Position numbers and translations under genes: made by a program. From Paenibacillus baekrokdamisoli (GTDB lineage Bacteria; Bacillota; Bacilli; Paenibacillales; Paenibacillaceae): a stretch of 64,000 bases of DNA. A model generated the notes under the pieces. It was not told where the DNA came from. It made no database searches and saw nothing but the letters and a program-made list of their open reading frames with translations. How positions within the stretch are numbered: position 1 is the first letter of the stretch; each line of letters opens with the position of its first letter. Below, one piece after another: positions 51,423-60,733 of the stretch. Location of the stretch: NCBI RefSeq assembly GCF_003945345.1, contig NZ_AP019308.1, positions 6,390,001 to 6,454,000 of the forward strand, read 5' to 3'.

Positions 51423-52538
51423 ATGAAAAAGAAAGCGATTAAGTTGATCGGTACGCTCTTATGTACTTCTATCTTAACCATCGGATGCCAAAATGAAGTT
51501 GAATCGAACTCGAATGTCGCAAATAGTGGCGAGTTGATCAAAAAGCAATTAATTGAACCCATTGTTAACGATAATTCAGAAATAAGTCCACAATCTAGCT
51601 TATCCGAGGACTCCGAGGACTCGTCACTATCTTCCGATACTGTATCAAGTGAAAAAGATTTTAAAACAATTACTGACATCGCTTCTTGGGAACATCCGAT
51701 TAAAGCTTATTTTGAAAATATGGGACTGACTCGCGTTGAATTTATAACTAAGGAATATCCTGTTTTTCACGTGGATGGTTTCATGGATCGAACGTATACC
51801 ATTGACGATTATCTCTCTGGTAAGCTAGAGAAGATGTTGAAAGCAAATGGAAATTGGGATTTCGCCATTCAGACGCCCGAACATCAGATTCGCGTAGTTT
51901 CAAAAGGTAATGTTCTCTCAGCCGTTTATTGTGATGAGCAACCATTGGATTTGAAACGGTTACGAACGGAATATGACCTGATAGATGAGGTGTTTAGGGC
52001 GCGCATCATTAAAAAGGATGATAAAACGGGTTTTTTTTATTTTCGAGATTCGGCTTCAAACAACAAAGTACCTAAATCCCGTGAGGAACTTTATTTAAAT
52101 TATCATCTTTTCTATGTAAAGCATTCTGATTCTAATGAATATGAGATAGAAATGCCTCGAAGTACGGATACAGTGATATCGAGATTCTATGCTAGAATTC
52201 AAGATGGAGAACCTGTATTTTATGGTGATCAATCAGGAATGGAGCTGACGGAAGATTACAATCAAGTAACCAGTCTGTTTACTAGCAGGTTTATGATTGC
52301 ACAGTCCAAATCGACCGGGGGGCTATATGCTTTTAAGAACGATCAAAAGCAATTTATTTATGATATCACATCAAACAAATTTTTGTTATCCGAGCGAATG
52401 TACGTGATTCAGGTGACGAGGACTACGGATCATCAGAAATACCTGATCTACTATGACGCAGACAAAAATAAATTCTATATGGATGGAAGTCCTCGTGTAC
52501 CTATAAAAGAGAACGACATTAAACTTCAACTAAAGTAA
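51423..52538 (+). CDS. Lipoprotein of unknown function
   Basis: 371 residues. Lipoprotein signal with lipobox LTIGC (Cys22), then a serine- and acid-rich linker (residues 25-80, with SEDSEDSSLSSD). Residues 90-371 form a globular part with no recognisable family (AYFENMGLTRVEFITKEYPV, then YDLIDEVFRARIIKKDDKTG). The stop codon TAA (52536-52538) lies in a left box. An outer-membrane-leaflet anchored surface protein is likely; the role is unknown. Confidence 0.75.
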   Translation: MKKKAIKLIGTLLCTSILTIGCQNEVESNSNVANSGELIKKQLIEPIVNDNSEISPQSSLSEDSEDSSLSSDTVSSEKDFKTITDIASWEHPIKAYFENMGLTRVEFITKEYPVFHVDGFMDRTYTIDDYLSGKLEKMLKANGNWDFAIQTPEHQIRVVSKGNVLSAVYCDEQPLDLKRLRTEYDLIDEVFRARIIKKDDKTGFFYFRDSASNNKVPKSREELYLNYHLFYVKHSDSNEYEIEMPRSTDTVISRFYARIQDGEPVFYGDQSGMELTEDYNQVTSLFTSRFMIAQSKSTGGLYAFKNDQKQFIYDITSNKFLLSERMYVIQVTRTTDHQKYLIYYDADKNKFYMDGSPRVPIKENDIKLQLK

Positions 52539-52557
52539 CGGGGAACGAGAAAGTTGA
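52534..52557 (+). repeat. Left box at a stop codon
   Basis: AAGTAACGGGGAACGAGAAAG (in parts AAGTAACGGGGAACG and AGAAAG) begins at the lipoprotein stop codon. TTCAACT before it and AGTTGAA after it form a perfect 7-base dyad. Confidence 0.72.
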
Positions 52558-52592
52558 AACACGATGAGGCAACAGTTCCTGTTAAAATGATT

Positions 52593-52686
52593 ACGCTAGC
52601 AGAGAACGAGAGCTCATTAAATAGGAGAAGGCAGCCGATCTAAATAAATGACCGGCTGCCTTTGCTCAATTAACGGGCTAGGAAGG
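52593..52686 (+). repeat. Intergenic hairpin element, copy 18 (full)
   Basis: Left box GCTAGCAGAGAACGAGAG (52595-52612), stem GGCAGCCG/CCGGCTGCC (52630-52660), right box AATTAACGGGCTAGGAAG (52668-52685). In the 368-base gap 52539-52906; a small broken frame (52700-52797, VAVTLVVGFTVINIL) follows it. Confidence 0.83.
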
Positions 52687-52906
52687 TGGATGGAACAAAT
52701 GATCAATCGAAATTCTGTGATCTTTATCTGGATAGTCCGTTGCAGTTACGCTTGTCGTTGGTTTCACAGTTATTAATATTCTCAGCAAAGAAAAATAACA
52801 ATGAAGGTATCGGCTGACCTGCTATTGTTTGCTAGATTACTACGACAGAACCACTTGGCAGCCCTTCGTTAAGCTAAAGGTCGGTTAACTGAGAAAGGAT
52901 AAAATC

Positions 52907-53242
52907 ATGAGGGTTATAACTTTATGCGGTTCTACAAAATTCAAGAATCAATTCGAACAAGCAAATGCATTTCTTACACTTCAAGGAAACATAGTTATTG
53001 GATTAGCCTTCTTTGAACAGAGTGAAGGGTTTGAAATAACACAAGAGCAAGCTGAATTACTGGGAAACTTACATTTTAGAAAAATTGATATTTCCGATGA
53101 AATATTCGTTATTAATGTTGATGGTTACATAGGTAACAGCACTAGAAAAGAAATTGAGTATGCTGAAAAGAAGGGGAAAGCAATCCGTTACTACTCTGAT
53201 GGAGAGATTCCTTCTTCGTATTCGGCTAACGGAGAATTATAG
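52907..53242 (+). CDS. Nucleoside 2-deoxyribosyltransferase-like protein
   Basis: 111 residues behind GAGAAAGGA. MRVITLCGSTKFKNQFEQAN is the typical start of a nucleoside 2-deoxyribosyltransferase-like (DRT/TIR-related) fold; DISDEIFVINVDGYIGNSTR and KEIEYAEKKGKAIRYYSD are the later conserved blocks with the catalytic-type Glu. It may cleave or swap the base of a nucleotide derivative. The last seven residues (YSANGEL) are encoded by a hairpin-element box, and its end overlaps the convergent AraC gene by 52 bases. Confidence 0.82.
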   Translation: MRVITLCGSTKFKNQFEQANAFLTLQGNIVIGLAFFEQSEGFEITQEQAELLGNLHFRKIDISDEIFVINVDGYIGNSTRKEIEYAEKKGKAIRYYSDGEIPSSYSANGEL

Positions 53243-54165
53243 TGGAGGGACTCGGTTCGCGGCGGCTCCGCACCATTCACATTCTGTCTAATTGGGATGT
53301 ATATGTCCATTTCACCGTAATCCTCACGGGCCAAGCTGCTATCAATCGATTCAAAATAGTACGCTTCTGCCTTCGAATAACCTGAATGATGCTGCCAATA
53401 ATCGTCGATAAAAGTCCAAATCTGATCCAAATGATCGATGGTAATCCGGCTCGGATGAAAGTCGCCTACATAACGAAATACGGCGTATTGATTGGCAGGC
53501 AGTTCATCCCAATCCAAGCCTTCGGAACCTTGTTCAAGAGAGCGTACTTCTGCAGATGGCAGATAAGTACTGTAGGAAGGGTCAATTTCTCTTGTTAAAC
53601 CGATATACACATTGGGGCATATACGGTTGTTAATTTTGTGCCATTCATTTTCAAAAAAATCATTCCCCTTCGTATTTGCTTCATGGAATAATTCATTATC
53701 GATATAGCGAATAACACTCCTTCTGCCAACAAGCTTCATCGAAGACCTTCTAACATAGAAGGGTTGAAAAATATAACCTTCCTGGAGCCTAGTAATCATA
53801 CTAGTGCTCATTTTTTCTGTTATTTTCACATTACCGACACCATGTTTTCTATATTGCAGCGGAGTGATGTCAAAAGCTTTTTTAAAGGCCCGAATATAGG
53901 TATGCTCGTGCTCAAAAGCATAATGCTCGCTAATTTCGATGATTTTCCAAGACGAATGTATTAACTGCTCAAAGCTCCTGGCTAGTTTTCGAGCACGTAC
54001 ATACTCTCCTAGCGGCTGACCACTGACAGATTTGATCAGACGGTGCAGATGATATTTTGAGATATTAACGGAGTCGGCGAGTACCTCCAAGGTAAGTTTT
54101 TCGGTAATATGATCTTCGATATAATCGAATAGGGCGTCAAAGGCTTGTATTAAATCAGATCGCAT
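53191..54165 (-). CDS. AraC-family regulator with GyrI-like domain, tail from an element
   Basis: 324 residues behind GGAGA. Residues 8-105 are two AraC helix-turn-helix units (LTLEVLADSVNISKYHLHRL, then IIEISEHYAFEHEHTYIRAF). Residues 130-295 are a GyrI-like ligand domain ending MDIYIPIRQN, where such proteins usually end. Here 29 further residues (VNGAEPPRTESLHYNSPLAE and YEEGISPSE) are read from the hairpin element and the neighbouring gene's end on the other strand, so the native stop was lost. This type of regulator responds to small hydrophobic molecules. Confidence 0.86.
   Translation of the reverse strand: MRSDLIQAFDALFDYIEDHITEKLTLEVLADSVNISKYHLHRLIKSVSGQPLGEYVRARKLARSFEQLIHSSWKIIEISEHYAFEHEHTYIRAFKKAFDITPLQYRKHGVGNVKITEKMSTSMITRLQEGYIFQPFYVRRSSMKLVGRRSVIRYIDNELFHEANTKGNDFFENEWHKINNRICPNVYIGLTREIDPSYSTYLPSAEVRSLEQGSEGLDWDELPANQYAVFRYVGDFHPSRITIDHLDQIWTFIDDYWQHHSGYSKAEAYYFESIDSSLAREDYGEMDIYIPIRQNVNGAEPPRTESLHYNSPLAEYEEGISPSE
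53223..53270 (+). repeat. Element copy 19, inside two convergent gene ends
   Basis: Left box CGGCTAACGGAGAATTATAG (53223-53242) followed by a weak GGAG..CTCC stem. The TAG is the stop of the plus-strand gene; the minus-strand AraC gene reads through it. Confidence 0.75.
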
Positions 54166-54294
54166 GCAGGTATCTCCAATTTCTTATGTATGTATGTAAG
54201 TAGAATCTAGCAAGATAAGTCCATTAATTCTATTCCTTATATTGTATAGTAATATTTAGCTAATCCTATTACAAGAACGGAGCAGAGATTTCCC

Positions 54295-56064
54295 ATGGAA
54301 CGCAAAAATGAATCATATGCTACAGGAAAAACATTAATTCGTCTGTTTCAGATGTCAGGTCGGTACTGGCATTGGATGGTTTTACTCTTAGCTGCATCTA
54401 TTATTACCTCGTTTATTGAGGTTGGATATATGGAAGCCATTCGCAGAATTATTAAAGGAGCAACTGAAACCAATGTAGGTTTGGTCTATGGTGGGGCTGT
54501 TCTAGGCATATGCATCATTGTCTCCCGTGTACTCATCACTACGCTGACAACTTGGTTAAGTACGGCATTAAATAATATCTCGGTTATGAGTCTCCAGTCG
54601 GCCATGTTAACCAAACTCGCCGATGCCTCCTTTGGGGAAACCCAGCGTTATCATACAGGTGATCTGACAAGCCGAGTCTGGGACTCTGCTAGGGAAGCGC
54701 AGCTAGGATTAAATGATAAGCTAATTTCTTTGCTGCGCAATATAATTCAAATCGTAATTGCTTTTCTCTATTTCAGTTGGATCAATATGACTCTATCACT
54801 AGGTGTGATTGGATATACATTGCTGTTCTCCGCAGTCGCAATTCCGTTAAGCAAATGGCTTCGGAAAAGCCATGATGAGCACAATATCCAAGTCGCGGAA
54901 AGAGATTCCTTTCTCACAGATGTGGTCCAAGCGCCTGAGGAAATAAGAACTTATGCTCTAGGCTCTTATATGAAAGGATTATTCGAGAATAAATTAAACC
55001 GCGTTTTCAAGCTATCCATGAAAGTATCGATAATGGAGCGGATATTGGATGCTAGTGGACGGTTCTCTACGTTCGGTGGGATGATATTTATCTTATTGGT
55101 CGGTGGACTCCAAATCTATGAGGGGCACATGGATATCGCTGGATTAGTCGCATTTCTCGTGGCAAGCAGCCAATTAACGCGGCCGCTTGTTTCCATTTCA
55201 GGACTATGGGCGGAGCTCATGGGGGCGATCTCTCACGCCAATCGAGTGTTTACCGTCTTTGATATGCAAAGCGAGAATGTATCCTCCGATGTAGATAACA
55301 GCGTCAGCTCGGCAAAAGGCCAAGGGATTACGCTTCATAACATCAGTTTTGCGTATTCCGATGAGCAAGAAAACACGCTATCCAATCTATCTTTCTCAGC
55401 CCACAAAGGGCATCTGACTGCTATTACAGGCTCAAGCGGTTGCGGCAAAACAACACTTTTACATGTTATTGCTGGCTTATACGAAGTTGGAATAGGAAAC
55501 ATTCATTATGATGGACTTCCTATCCAAGCTCTGTCCCCAAAACAATTACGCCATACGATTGCCTATGTACCGCAGGAATCTTTTATCGTTGCAGGGACAT
55601 TTCGCGATAATATTACGTTTGGCAGCGAAGATGCAGCGCAAGAAAGGATCGTTTTGGCGGCACAACGTGCTTGCATCCATGAGACGATCATGCTTCACCC
55701 CACAGGGTATGACACGGTTATAGGAGATCAGGGAGTTCCTTTGTCTGGCGGTGAGAAACAGCGGCTCGCTCTAGCTAGAGCATTTCTTAAAAATGCTTCG
55801 GTTCTATTGTTAGATGAGCCAACATCAGCACAAGATCCGATTAATGAGCAGCGAATCAACAACGCTTTGATGGAATCCGCCAAGAATATGACGGTTATCA
55901 TTGTGACTCATAAGCTATCCTCGATCAGACAAGCCGATCATATTGTCTATATGAATAAGGGCCAGGTTATCGATACCGGAACTCATGATGAACTAGTCGC
56001 AAAGAGAAGCGGATATGACCAGTTTATTAAACAACAAGAAGCAGTCGTGGAGGAATGGGTATGA
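54295..56064 (+). CDS. ABC exporter, first half-transporter
   Basis: 589 residues. Six membrane helices (about 22-315) then an ATPase domain: Walker A GSSGCGKTT, Q-loop YVPQESFIVAG, signature LSGGEKQRLALARAF, Walker B VLLLDEP, D-loop as SAQD (usually SALD) and H-loop in IIVTHKLSSI. It overlaps the following gene by 4 bases (ATGA), so the two form a heterodimer of the type of BmrCD/LmrCD drug or peptide exporters. GGAGC lies 11 bases before the ATG. Confidence 0.93.
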   Translation: MERKNESYATGKTLIRLFQMSGRYWHWMVLLLAASIITSFIEVGYMEAIRRIIKGATETNVGLVYGGAVLGICIIVSRVLITTLTTWLSTALNNISVMSLQSAMLTKLADASFGETQRYHTGDLTSRVWDSAREAQLGLNDKLISLLRNIIQIVIAFLYFSWINMTLSLGVIGYTLLFSAVAIPLSKWLRKSHDEHNIQVAERDSFLTDVVQAPEEIRTYALGSYMKGLFENKLNRVFKLSMKVSIMERILDASGRFSTFGGMIFILLVGGLQIYEGHMDIAGLVAFLVASSQLTRPLVSISGLWAELMGAISHANRVFTVFDMQSENVSSDVDNSVSSAKGQGITLHNISFAYSDEQENTLSNLSFSAHKGHLTAITGSSGCGKTTLLHVIAGLYEVGIGNIHYDGLPIQALSPKQLRHTIAYVPQESFIVAGTFRDNITFGSEDAAQERIVLAAQRACIHETIMLHPTGYDTVIGDQGVPLSGGEKQRLALARAFLKNASVLLLDEPTSAQDPINEQRINNALMESAKNMTVIIVTHKLSSIRQADHIVYMNKGQVIDTGTHDELVAKRSGYDQFIKQQEAVVEEWV

Positions 56065-57794
56065 ACAGCGGAGAGACAACAAGCGTATGGAAGCATTGGC
56101 CGATCATACTCCGATTCATGAAGCCCTATTGGATAGCGGCCACTTTCGTTTTCATTCTTCTTTTTGGTGATGCTCTATTTGATTGGAGTGTTGCTTATTC
56201 ACAGGGTTTCTTCATCGATTCCATAAAAGGAAGCAATCAAAAGGAAATAATCGGATTAACTTTAATCATGACAGCTGCTCTATTTGGATTCGTCTTACTA
56301 CTTACAGTTCATCGATATCTTCTGGTTTGGCTGAATAATGCTGTCTATAAAGAGATGTCGTTACATTTATTTGGGTTAATTAACCGGATGCCCTTTTCTT
56401 TTGTGCAAAAACAATTGTCGGGCGATATCGTTCTCAGAGTGAAGGAAGATACCAAGCACGGCACGGATCTGATCGAAGCAGCGGTTGAATTCATAACCGT
56501 TATCTTCATTATTGCGCTATCTTTCGGGTACTTGTTGAAAGTAGATCGTTTGCTGGCTGTCGTTGCCATCCTCAGTGTTATTGCGATTTTTTTCTGCAGC
56601 CGCTTCTTTGATGGGCGGCTTCGAACCGAGTCCGCGAATGTGGAAGCTGGGGAGGCCGTCGCACAGCATAAAATTCAAGAATATATGAATGGAATTAGTG
56701 TCATTAAGCATTACGAAGCTGCAAAATGGTTCTTAGGCAGATTTACGAAGCATCAAATGGTTCTGAATCGAGGCCGTTCCAAACTTGCTATGACAGAAAG
56801 TATGGCGGATAACACGGCTATGGCAGTCTTTTATATGACTCAGCTAGTCGCATTGTCCATCATTGCCCTATCTGCTGCAAGAGAATCGCTCACTCCTGGA
56901 ATGGTCGTTGCCTGCAGTTTACTGTTCGAACTGGTCGTTTGGCCAGTCTTGGGGCTCTCCCGTCAATGGAGCAGAATGCAAGAAGGGGCCGGAGCTTTCG
57001 GGCGCATTTATGACTGGATGAGAATGGAGCCAGAGATTAGTCGTTACCAGAAACAGCCTGACATTTTGAAAGAGCAGGAGCCCGTTCTGAAGCTGAGTGA
57101 TGTACAATTTATGCCGGCCGAATCAGAAACGCCTGTCTTAAATGGGATTACGATGGAGGTCAACCGGGGCGAGATTATTGCTGTTGTAGGGCCTAGCGGT
57201 GCGGGTAAGTCAACACTTTGTAAGTTATGTGCTGGCTTATATGAGCCAACAATTGGTGAAGTGCTCTTATCAAGCCGATCGGCGTCAGATCAGCTGATGG
57301 AGGAGAATGATGTCGTTACCTATGTATCGCAGACACCTGCTTTCTTCGCTGGTAAAGTTAGAGATAACATTGTCTTAAACAAGCAGCAAGTTTCGGAAAA
57401 TGAACTAATTCAAGCAGCAGAATCGGCCGCACTGCATAGCGTTGTTGATGGTTTAGACGGGAAATATGACGCGCCTATTAAGGAGAGAGGCTTAAATCTC
57501 TCAGGAGGACAACGGCAGCGGCTATCCTTGTCTAGAGTGTTTTTGCGAGAGTCAGAGCTCTACATTTTCGACGAGCCTACCTCTTCTTTGGATATTCAGA
57601 CTGAGCAGGAGGTCATGCACAATCTGCTTTCCTTTTTGGAAGGGAAGACGGCTGTTATTGTAACTCATAAGATGGAGCTAGCGAAACTGGCTAGTCGCAT
57701 TCTGGTAATGGATCGTGGAAGAATAGTCGAAGCAGGTACACATGAAGAGTTAATGCAGCAGCGGAAGCTATACTACAAGCTGAATACAGCCTAG
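56061..57794 (+). CDS. ABC exporter, second half-transporter
   Basis: 577 residues from the ATG at 56061 (GGAGG 7 bases upstream; stop-start overlap ATGA with the first subunit). Six helices (about 22-310), then Walker A GPSGAGKST, Q-loop TYVSQTPAFFAG, signature LSGGQRQRLSLSRVF, Walker B LYIFDEPTSSLD and H-loop VIVTHKMELAK. Both subunits keep the glutamate after Walker B. The substrate cannot be told from sequence. An element stem acts as the terminator. Confidence 0.93.
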   Translation: MNSGETTSVWKHWPIILRFMKPYWIAATFVFILLFGDALFDWSVAYSQGFFIDSIKGSNQKEIIGLTLIMTAALFGFVLLLTVHRYLLVWLNNAVYKEMSLHLFGLINRMPFSFVQKQLSGDIVLRVKEDTKHGTDLIEAAVEFITVIFIIALSFGYLLKVDRLLAVVAILSVIAIFFCSRFFDGRLRTESANVEAGEAVAQHKIQEYMNGISVIKHYEAAKWFLGRFTKHQMVLNRGRSKLAMTESMADNTAMAVFYMTQLVALSIIALSAARESLTPGMVVACSLLFELVVWPVLGLSRQWSRMQEGAGAFGRIYDWMRMEPEISRYQKQPDILKEQEPVLKLSDVQFMPAESETPVLNGITMEVNRGEIIAVVGPSGAGKSTLCKLCAGLYEPTIGEVLLSSRSASDQLMEENDVVTYVSQTPAFFAGKVRDNIVLNKQQVSENELIQAAESAALHSVVDGLDGKYDAPIKERGLNLSGGQRQRLSLSRVFLRESELYIFDEPTSSLDIQTEQEVMHNLLSFLEGKTAVIVTHKMELAKLASRILVMDRGRIVEAGTHEELMQQRKLYYKLNTA

Positions 57795-57829
57795 TTGGAT
57801 GAATAAAGGGGGCTCCCGAATGAGCTTGG

Positions 57830-57880
57830 AAAAGGGCTGCCGATTGGCAGCTCTTTTCTACGCTAAAGGGAAGATTTGTT
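57830..57880 (+). repeat. Intergenic hairpin element, copy 20
   Basis: Stem AAAAGGGCTGCC/GGCAGCTCTTTT (57830-57857) then right box ACGCTAAAGGGAAGATTTG (57859-57877). It also ends transcription of the ABC operon. Confidence 0.82.
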
Positions 57881-57948
57881 AAAGAAAAAGTCTTGAAAAT
57901 AAAAATGAAAAGCGATTTAATAAAGGAACAATCTAAACAGACAGATAG

Positions 57949-58754
57949 GTGAGTCATTTGCGAGCTATATTATTAGGTGTCTTCGCCGCTTTCTTTTTTG
58001 CTTTTACATTTGTTCTTAATCGATCTATGGAATTGTCAGGTGGGAGTTGGATTTGGAGTGCTTCGTTGCGTTATATCTTCATGGTTCCACTTCTTTTAAT
58101 CATTGTAATGGCTAAAAATAACCTTGTACCTCTTTTGAAAGTAATGAGAGAACAATTAGGAACTTGGATGTTATGGAGCTTTGTGGGGTTTGGATTATTC
58201 TATGCTCCCTTATGTTTTGCTTCAGCATATTCACCGGGTTGGCTTATCGCTGGAACTCAAAAGACATTTCTTTAACAGATTTGTTATACGGAATCATACC
58301 TGTCATTATAGCTTCATTTGCTTATCCATTAGGCAATCATAAAATGATGGAGATATGTGCGGGGCGGTTAGATGCATATCAACGTGTACTAGGGATGACT
58401 TTAGCTAGTTTGCCGCTCTGGTTTGTGCTATCGTTGTACGGTTTTTTTAACGTGGGTACACCAAGTAAAGTGCAAACTGTTCAAGCCGTTTTGGTTGCCG
58501 TTTTTTCAGGGGTAATCGCTACTGTCCTATTCTTTAAAGCAACAGATATGGTAAGAGGGAACATGCAGAAGCTGGCTTCCATTGAAGCAACGCAATCCAT
58601 GGAAGTGCTATTTGCATTAATAGGAGAACTAATATTTTTATCGATACAGGTTCCTTCTCCTTTATCTTGGAGCGGTATGTTTGTAGTGATCCTTGGGATG
58701 ATATTACACAGTTATGTTACACACAATAAAAAAGAGATTCGTAGGGAACGATAG
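57949..58754 (+). pseudogene. EamA/DMT-type multidrug transporter, frameshifted
   Basis: The first frame (57949-58275, GTG or TTG start) encodes about three membrane helices (AILLGVFAAFFFAFTFVLNR, then YIFMVPLLLIIVMA). At SPGWLIAGTQ it changes; the second frame (to 58754) continues SLTDLLYGIIPVIIASFAYP and four more helices. About 20 residues appear lost at the join, so the transporter is broken in the middle. The closest type is a DMT/EamA multidrug-resistance efflux protein. The last codons RRER-stop come from the left box of element copy 21. Confidence 0.85.
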
Positions 58755-58814
58755 TCCAATACCGAAGGGTTGCCGAGTGGCAGCCCTTCACTCCGTTCAC
58801 GGGCAGGTTAGTGA
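58741..58814 (+). repeat. Intergenic hairpin element, copy 21 (full)
   Basis: Left-box part GTAGGGAACGATAG (58741-58754) contains the stop codon TAG of the EamA pseudogene; stem GAAGGGTTGCC/GGCAGCCCTTC (58764-58789); right box GTTCACGGGCAGGTTAG (58795-58811). Confidence 0.88.
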
Positions 58815-58868
58815 CATCAAAACTTTTGTGCTAAGATATGGGTATATTAACCAAAGGTGGATATCCAA

Positions 58869-59609
58869 ATGGAAAACTACTCAAAGATAATGGGAATACC
58901 GGTTCCAAAAATAACAATGGATTATTCTGTCGAATTACTTAATAACGTAATTCAACAGAATAAACCTGAACTTTTCCATGTGGTTACGTTGAATCCGGAA
59001 ATCACAATGTCTTGTCAGCATGATAAGCAGTTACGATCGATTATTGATGAGGCTGGTCTTCTTACAGCCGATGGTATTGGAATTGTCATGGTATCTCGCC
59101 TAAAAGGAAATCCTCTTCCTGAGCGGGTTACTGGTTGCGACCTCTTAATCAAATTGCTTGAGACTGGGAACCAGAATCATTGGTCATTTTACTTACTTGG
59201 TGCGGATGAAGCAACAAGCAAAAAAACGTCGGAAGTTATCAATAGGACATACCAGAATGTATCTATATTGGGTAGACATCATGGTTTTTTTAATGAGTTG
59301 GAAGAAGCTAAGATTGTTGAAGATATCAGCTCCCTAAGACCTGATATCTTAGTAGTTGCACTTGGGGCTCCATATGCTGAACGTTGGATTCATAAGAACA
59401 AAAATAAACTCAACGCTAAAATCGCTATTGGTGTTGGGGGAAGTCTCGATATAATTGCTGGGAAAGTTAAAAGAGCGCCGGCAATCTATCGGAAGCTAAA
59501 TATAGAATGGTTGTTTAGATTGATGAATCAACCATCGAGATGGAGAAGACAATTGATTCTCCCTCGGTTTGCTGTAAGAGCATTATTATTTAAAGAAAAC
59601 AAAACTTAA
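58869..59609 (+). CDS. TagA/WecG-type glycosyltransferase (GT26)
   Basis: 246 residues from the ATG at 58869 (AAAGGTGG 9 bases upstream; the earlier GTG overlaps it). Family blocks: HVVTLNPEITMSCQHD, GLLTADGIGIVMVSRLKG, PERVTGCDLL, FYLLGADEATSKKTSEV and IAIGVGGSLDIIAGKVKRAP. It adds N-acetylmannosamine to GlcNAc-diphospho-undecaprenol, the committed step toward the linkage unit of wall teichoic acid or a related polymer. It stands alone without other wall-polymer genes; the main copy may be elsewhere. Confidence 0.9.
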   Translation: MENYSKIMGIPVPKITMDYSVELLNNVIQQNKPELFHVVTLNPEITMSCQHDKQLRSIIDEAGLLTADGIGIVMVSRLKGNPLPERVTGCDLLIKLLETGNQNHWSFYLLGADEATSKKTSEVINRTYQNVSILGRHHGFFNELEEAKIVEDISSLRPDILVVALGAPYAERWIHKNKNKLNAKIAIGVGGSLDIIAGKVKRAPAIYRKLNIEWLFRLMNQPSRWRRQLILPRFAVRALLFKENKT

Positions 59610-59610
59610 T

Positions 59611-59635
59611 TGTTGAACTAAAGGCCAGTTAAATG
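59611..59635 (+). repeat. Left box after the TagA/WecG gene
   Basis: TTGAACTAAAGGCCAGTTAA (59613-59632): the TTGAACTA arm is intact, the core differs. Confidence 0.6.
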
Positions 59636-59710
59636 GAATGATAAAGTGTTTACATATTCTAGTACTGACGCATGCTAATTGGGTGAAAATGGTGTGTTAA
59701 ATCAACGACG

Positions 59711-59772
59711 AGGCTGCCGACAATATGTATCCGGCAGCCTTTGTTGTGCTAACGGGGAGTAATCTTCAATAA
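59711..59772 (+). repeat. Intergenic hairpin element, copy 22
   Basis: Stem AGGCTGCCG/CCGGCAGCCT (59711-59740), right box GTGCTAACGGGGAGTAATC (59746-59764). The stem is the clear signal in the 260-base gap 59610-59869. Confidence 0.83.
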
Positions 59773-59869
59773 TGCATGTTAGAATATGGGTGTACTTAAC
59801 AGCCGTAATACAAAACTTAATTCATGCTGCAATTTGTTTGGTATCAACCAGCTATTTGGGGGGTTAGTT

Positions 59870-60733
59870 ATGTTATATCGTAGACTAGGCAACACAGGAG
59901 TAAGCATTCCTGCTATAGGACAAGGGACTTGGAAGTTTGGAGAAAAAAAGAATAGTGAGAAACAAGAAATAGAGGCATTACGTTTCGGTATAGAAAACGG
60001 GCTCACTCTGATTGATACTGCAGAAGAATATGGTAATGGTGGAGCCGAAAAAATTGTCGGTCAAGCAATTCAAGACATAAGAAATAATGTATTCCTTGTA
60101 ACTAAGGTTTCTGAAAAAAATTGTTCTTACAAAGGTGTCTTAATGGCGGCCGAGGCAAGCTTAGAACACTTAAAAACAAGTCACATAGATTTATATTTAC
60201 AGCACTGGCCAAGCCAACAATATGATGTCTCAGAAACGATGGAAGCGATGGCTGAATTAGTAAATAAGGGCTTGGTCAAGTATGTTGGAGTAAGTAACTT
60301 TACCACTCAATTAATGCTAGAAGCTCAACACTGTTTAGGCAGTATCCCGTTAGTTTGCAATCAAGTAGCATATCATTTAAACGATAGACGTATCGAGAAT
60401 GAAGTTTTTCCTTTTTGTAAGGAAAATGGAATCACCGTTATGGGGTACTCCCCGTTCGGTTATGCTCCTCATGTGTTTGGCATGAATGGTTTTCCTGAGG
60501 TTGGAACAAAAGAACGAAATGTATTGGATTCAATAGGAGTTAAATATGGCAAGACAGCGTATCAAGTGGCGTTAAACTGGGTGTTAAGGCAGCGAGGAAT
60601 TGTTACTATCCCTAAAGCGGTGAACAAGGAACACATCTTAGATAATCTGCATGCTTTAGGATGGGATTTACAGAAAGATGATTTTGATCAGATTGAGAAT
60701 AACTTTCCGGTCGACATAAATGGATTACGCTAA
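59870..60733 (+). CDS. Aldo-keto reductase
   Basis: 287 residues from the ATG at 59870; the longer open frame runs back into the element. It is an NADPH-dependent (beta/alpha)8 enzyme: catalytic tetrad Asp49 and Tyr54 in TAEEYGNG, Lys79 in LVTKV, His112 in LQHWP. Nucleotide-binding loop features VGVSNF and IPKAVN are present. It reduces aldehydes or ketones; the substrate is unknown. Its TAA (60731-60733) is the first codon of element copy 23. Confidence 0.9.
   Translation: MLYRRLGNTGVSIPAIGQGTWKFGEKKNSEKQEIEALRFGIENGLTLIDTAEEYGNGGAEKIVGQAIQDIRNNVFLVTKVSEKNCSYKGVLMAAEASLEHLKTSHIDLYLQHWPSQQYDVSETMEAMAELVNKGLVKYVGVSNFTTQLMLEAQHCLGSIPLVCNQVAYHLNDRRIENEVFPFCKENGITVMGYSPFGYAPHVFGMNGFPEVGTKERNVLDSIGVKYGKTAYQVALNWVLRQRGIVTIPKAVNKEHILDNLHALGWDLQKDDFDQIENNFPVDINGLR

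Noticed and set aside
52700-52797. Tiny hydrophobic frame (VAVTLVVGFTVINIL)
   Set aside because: Needs a frame change to join a start codon and has no supporting context.
59786-59869. N-terminal extension of the aldo-keto reductase
   Set aside because: The extension lies in spacer sequence; the family starts at MLYRRLGNTG (59870).
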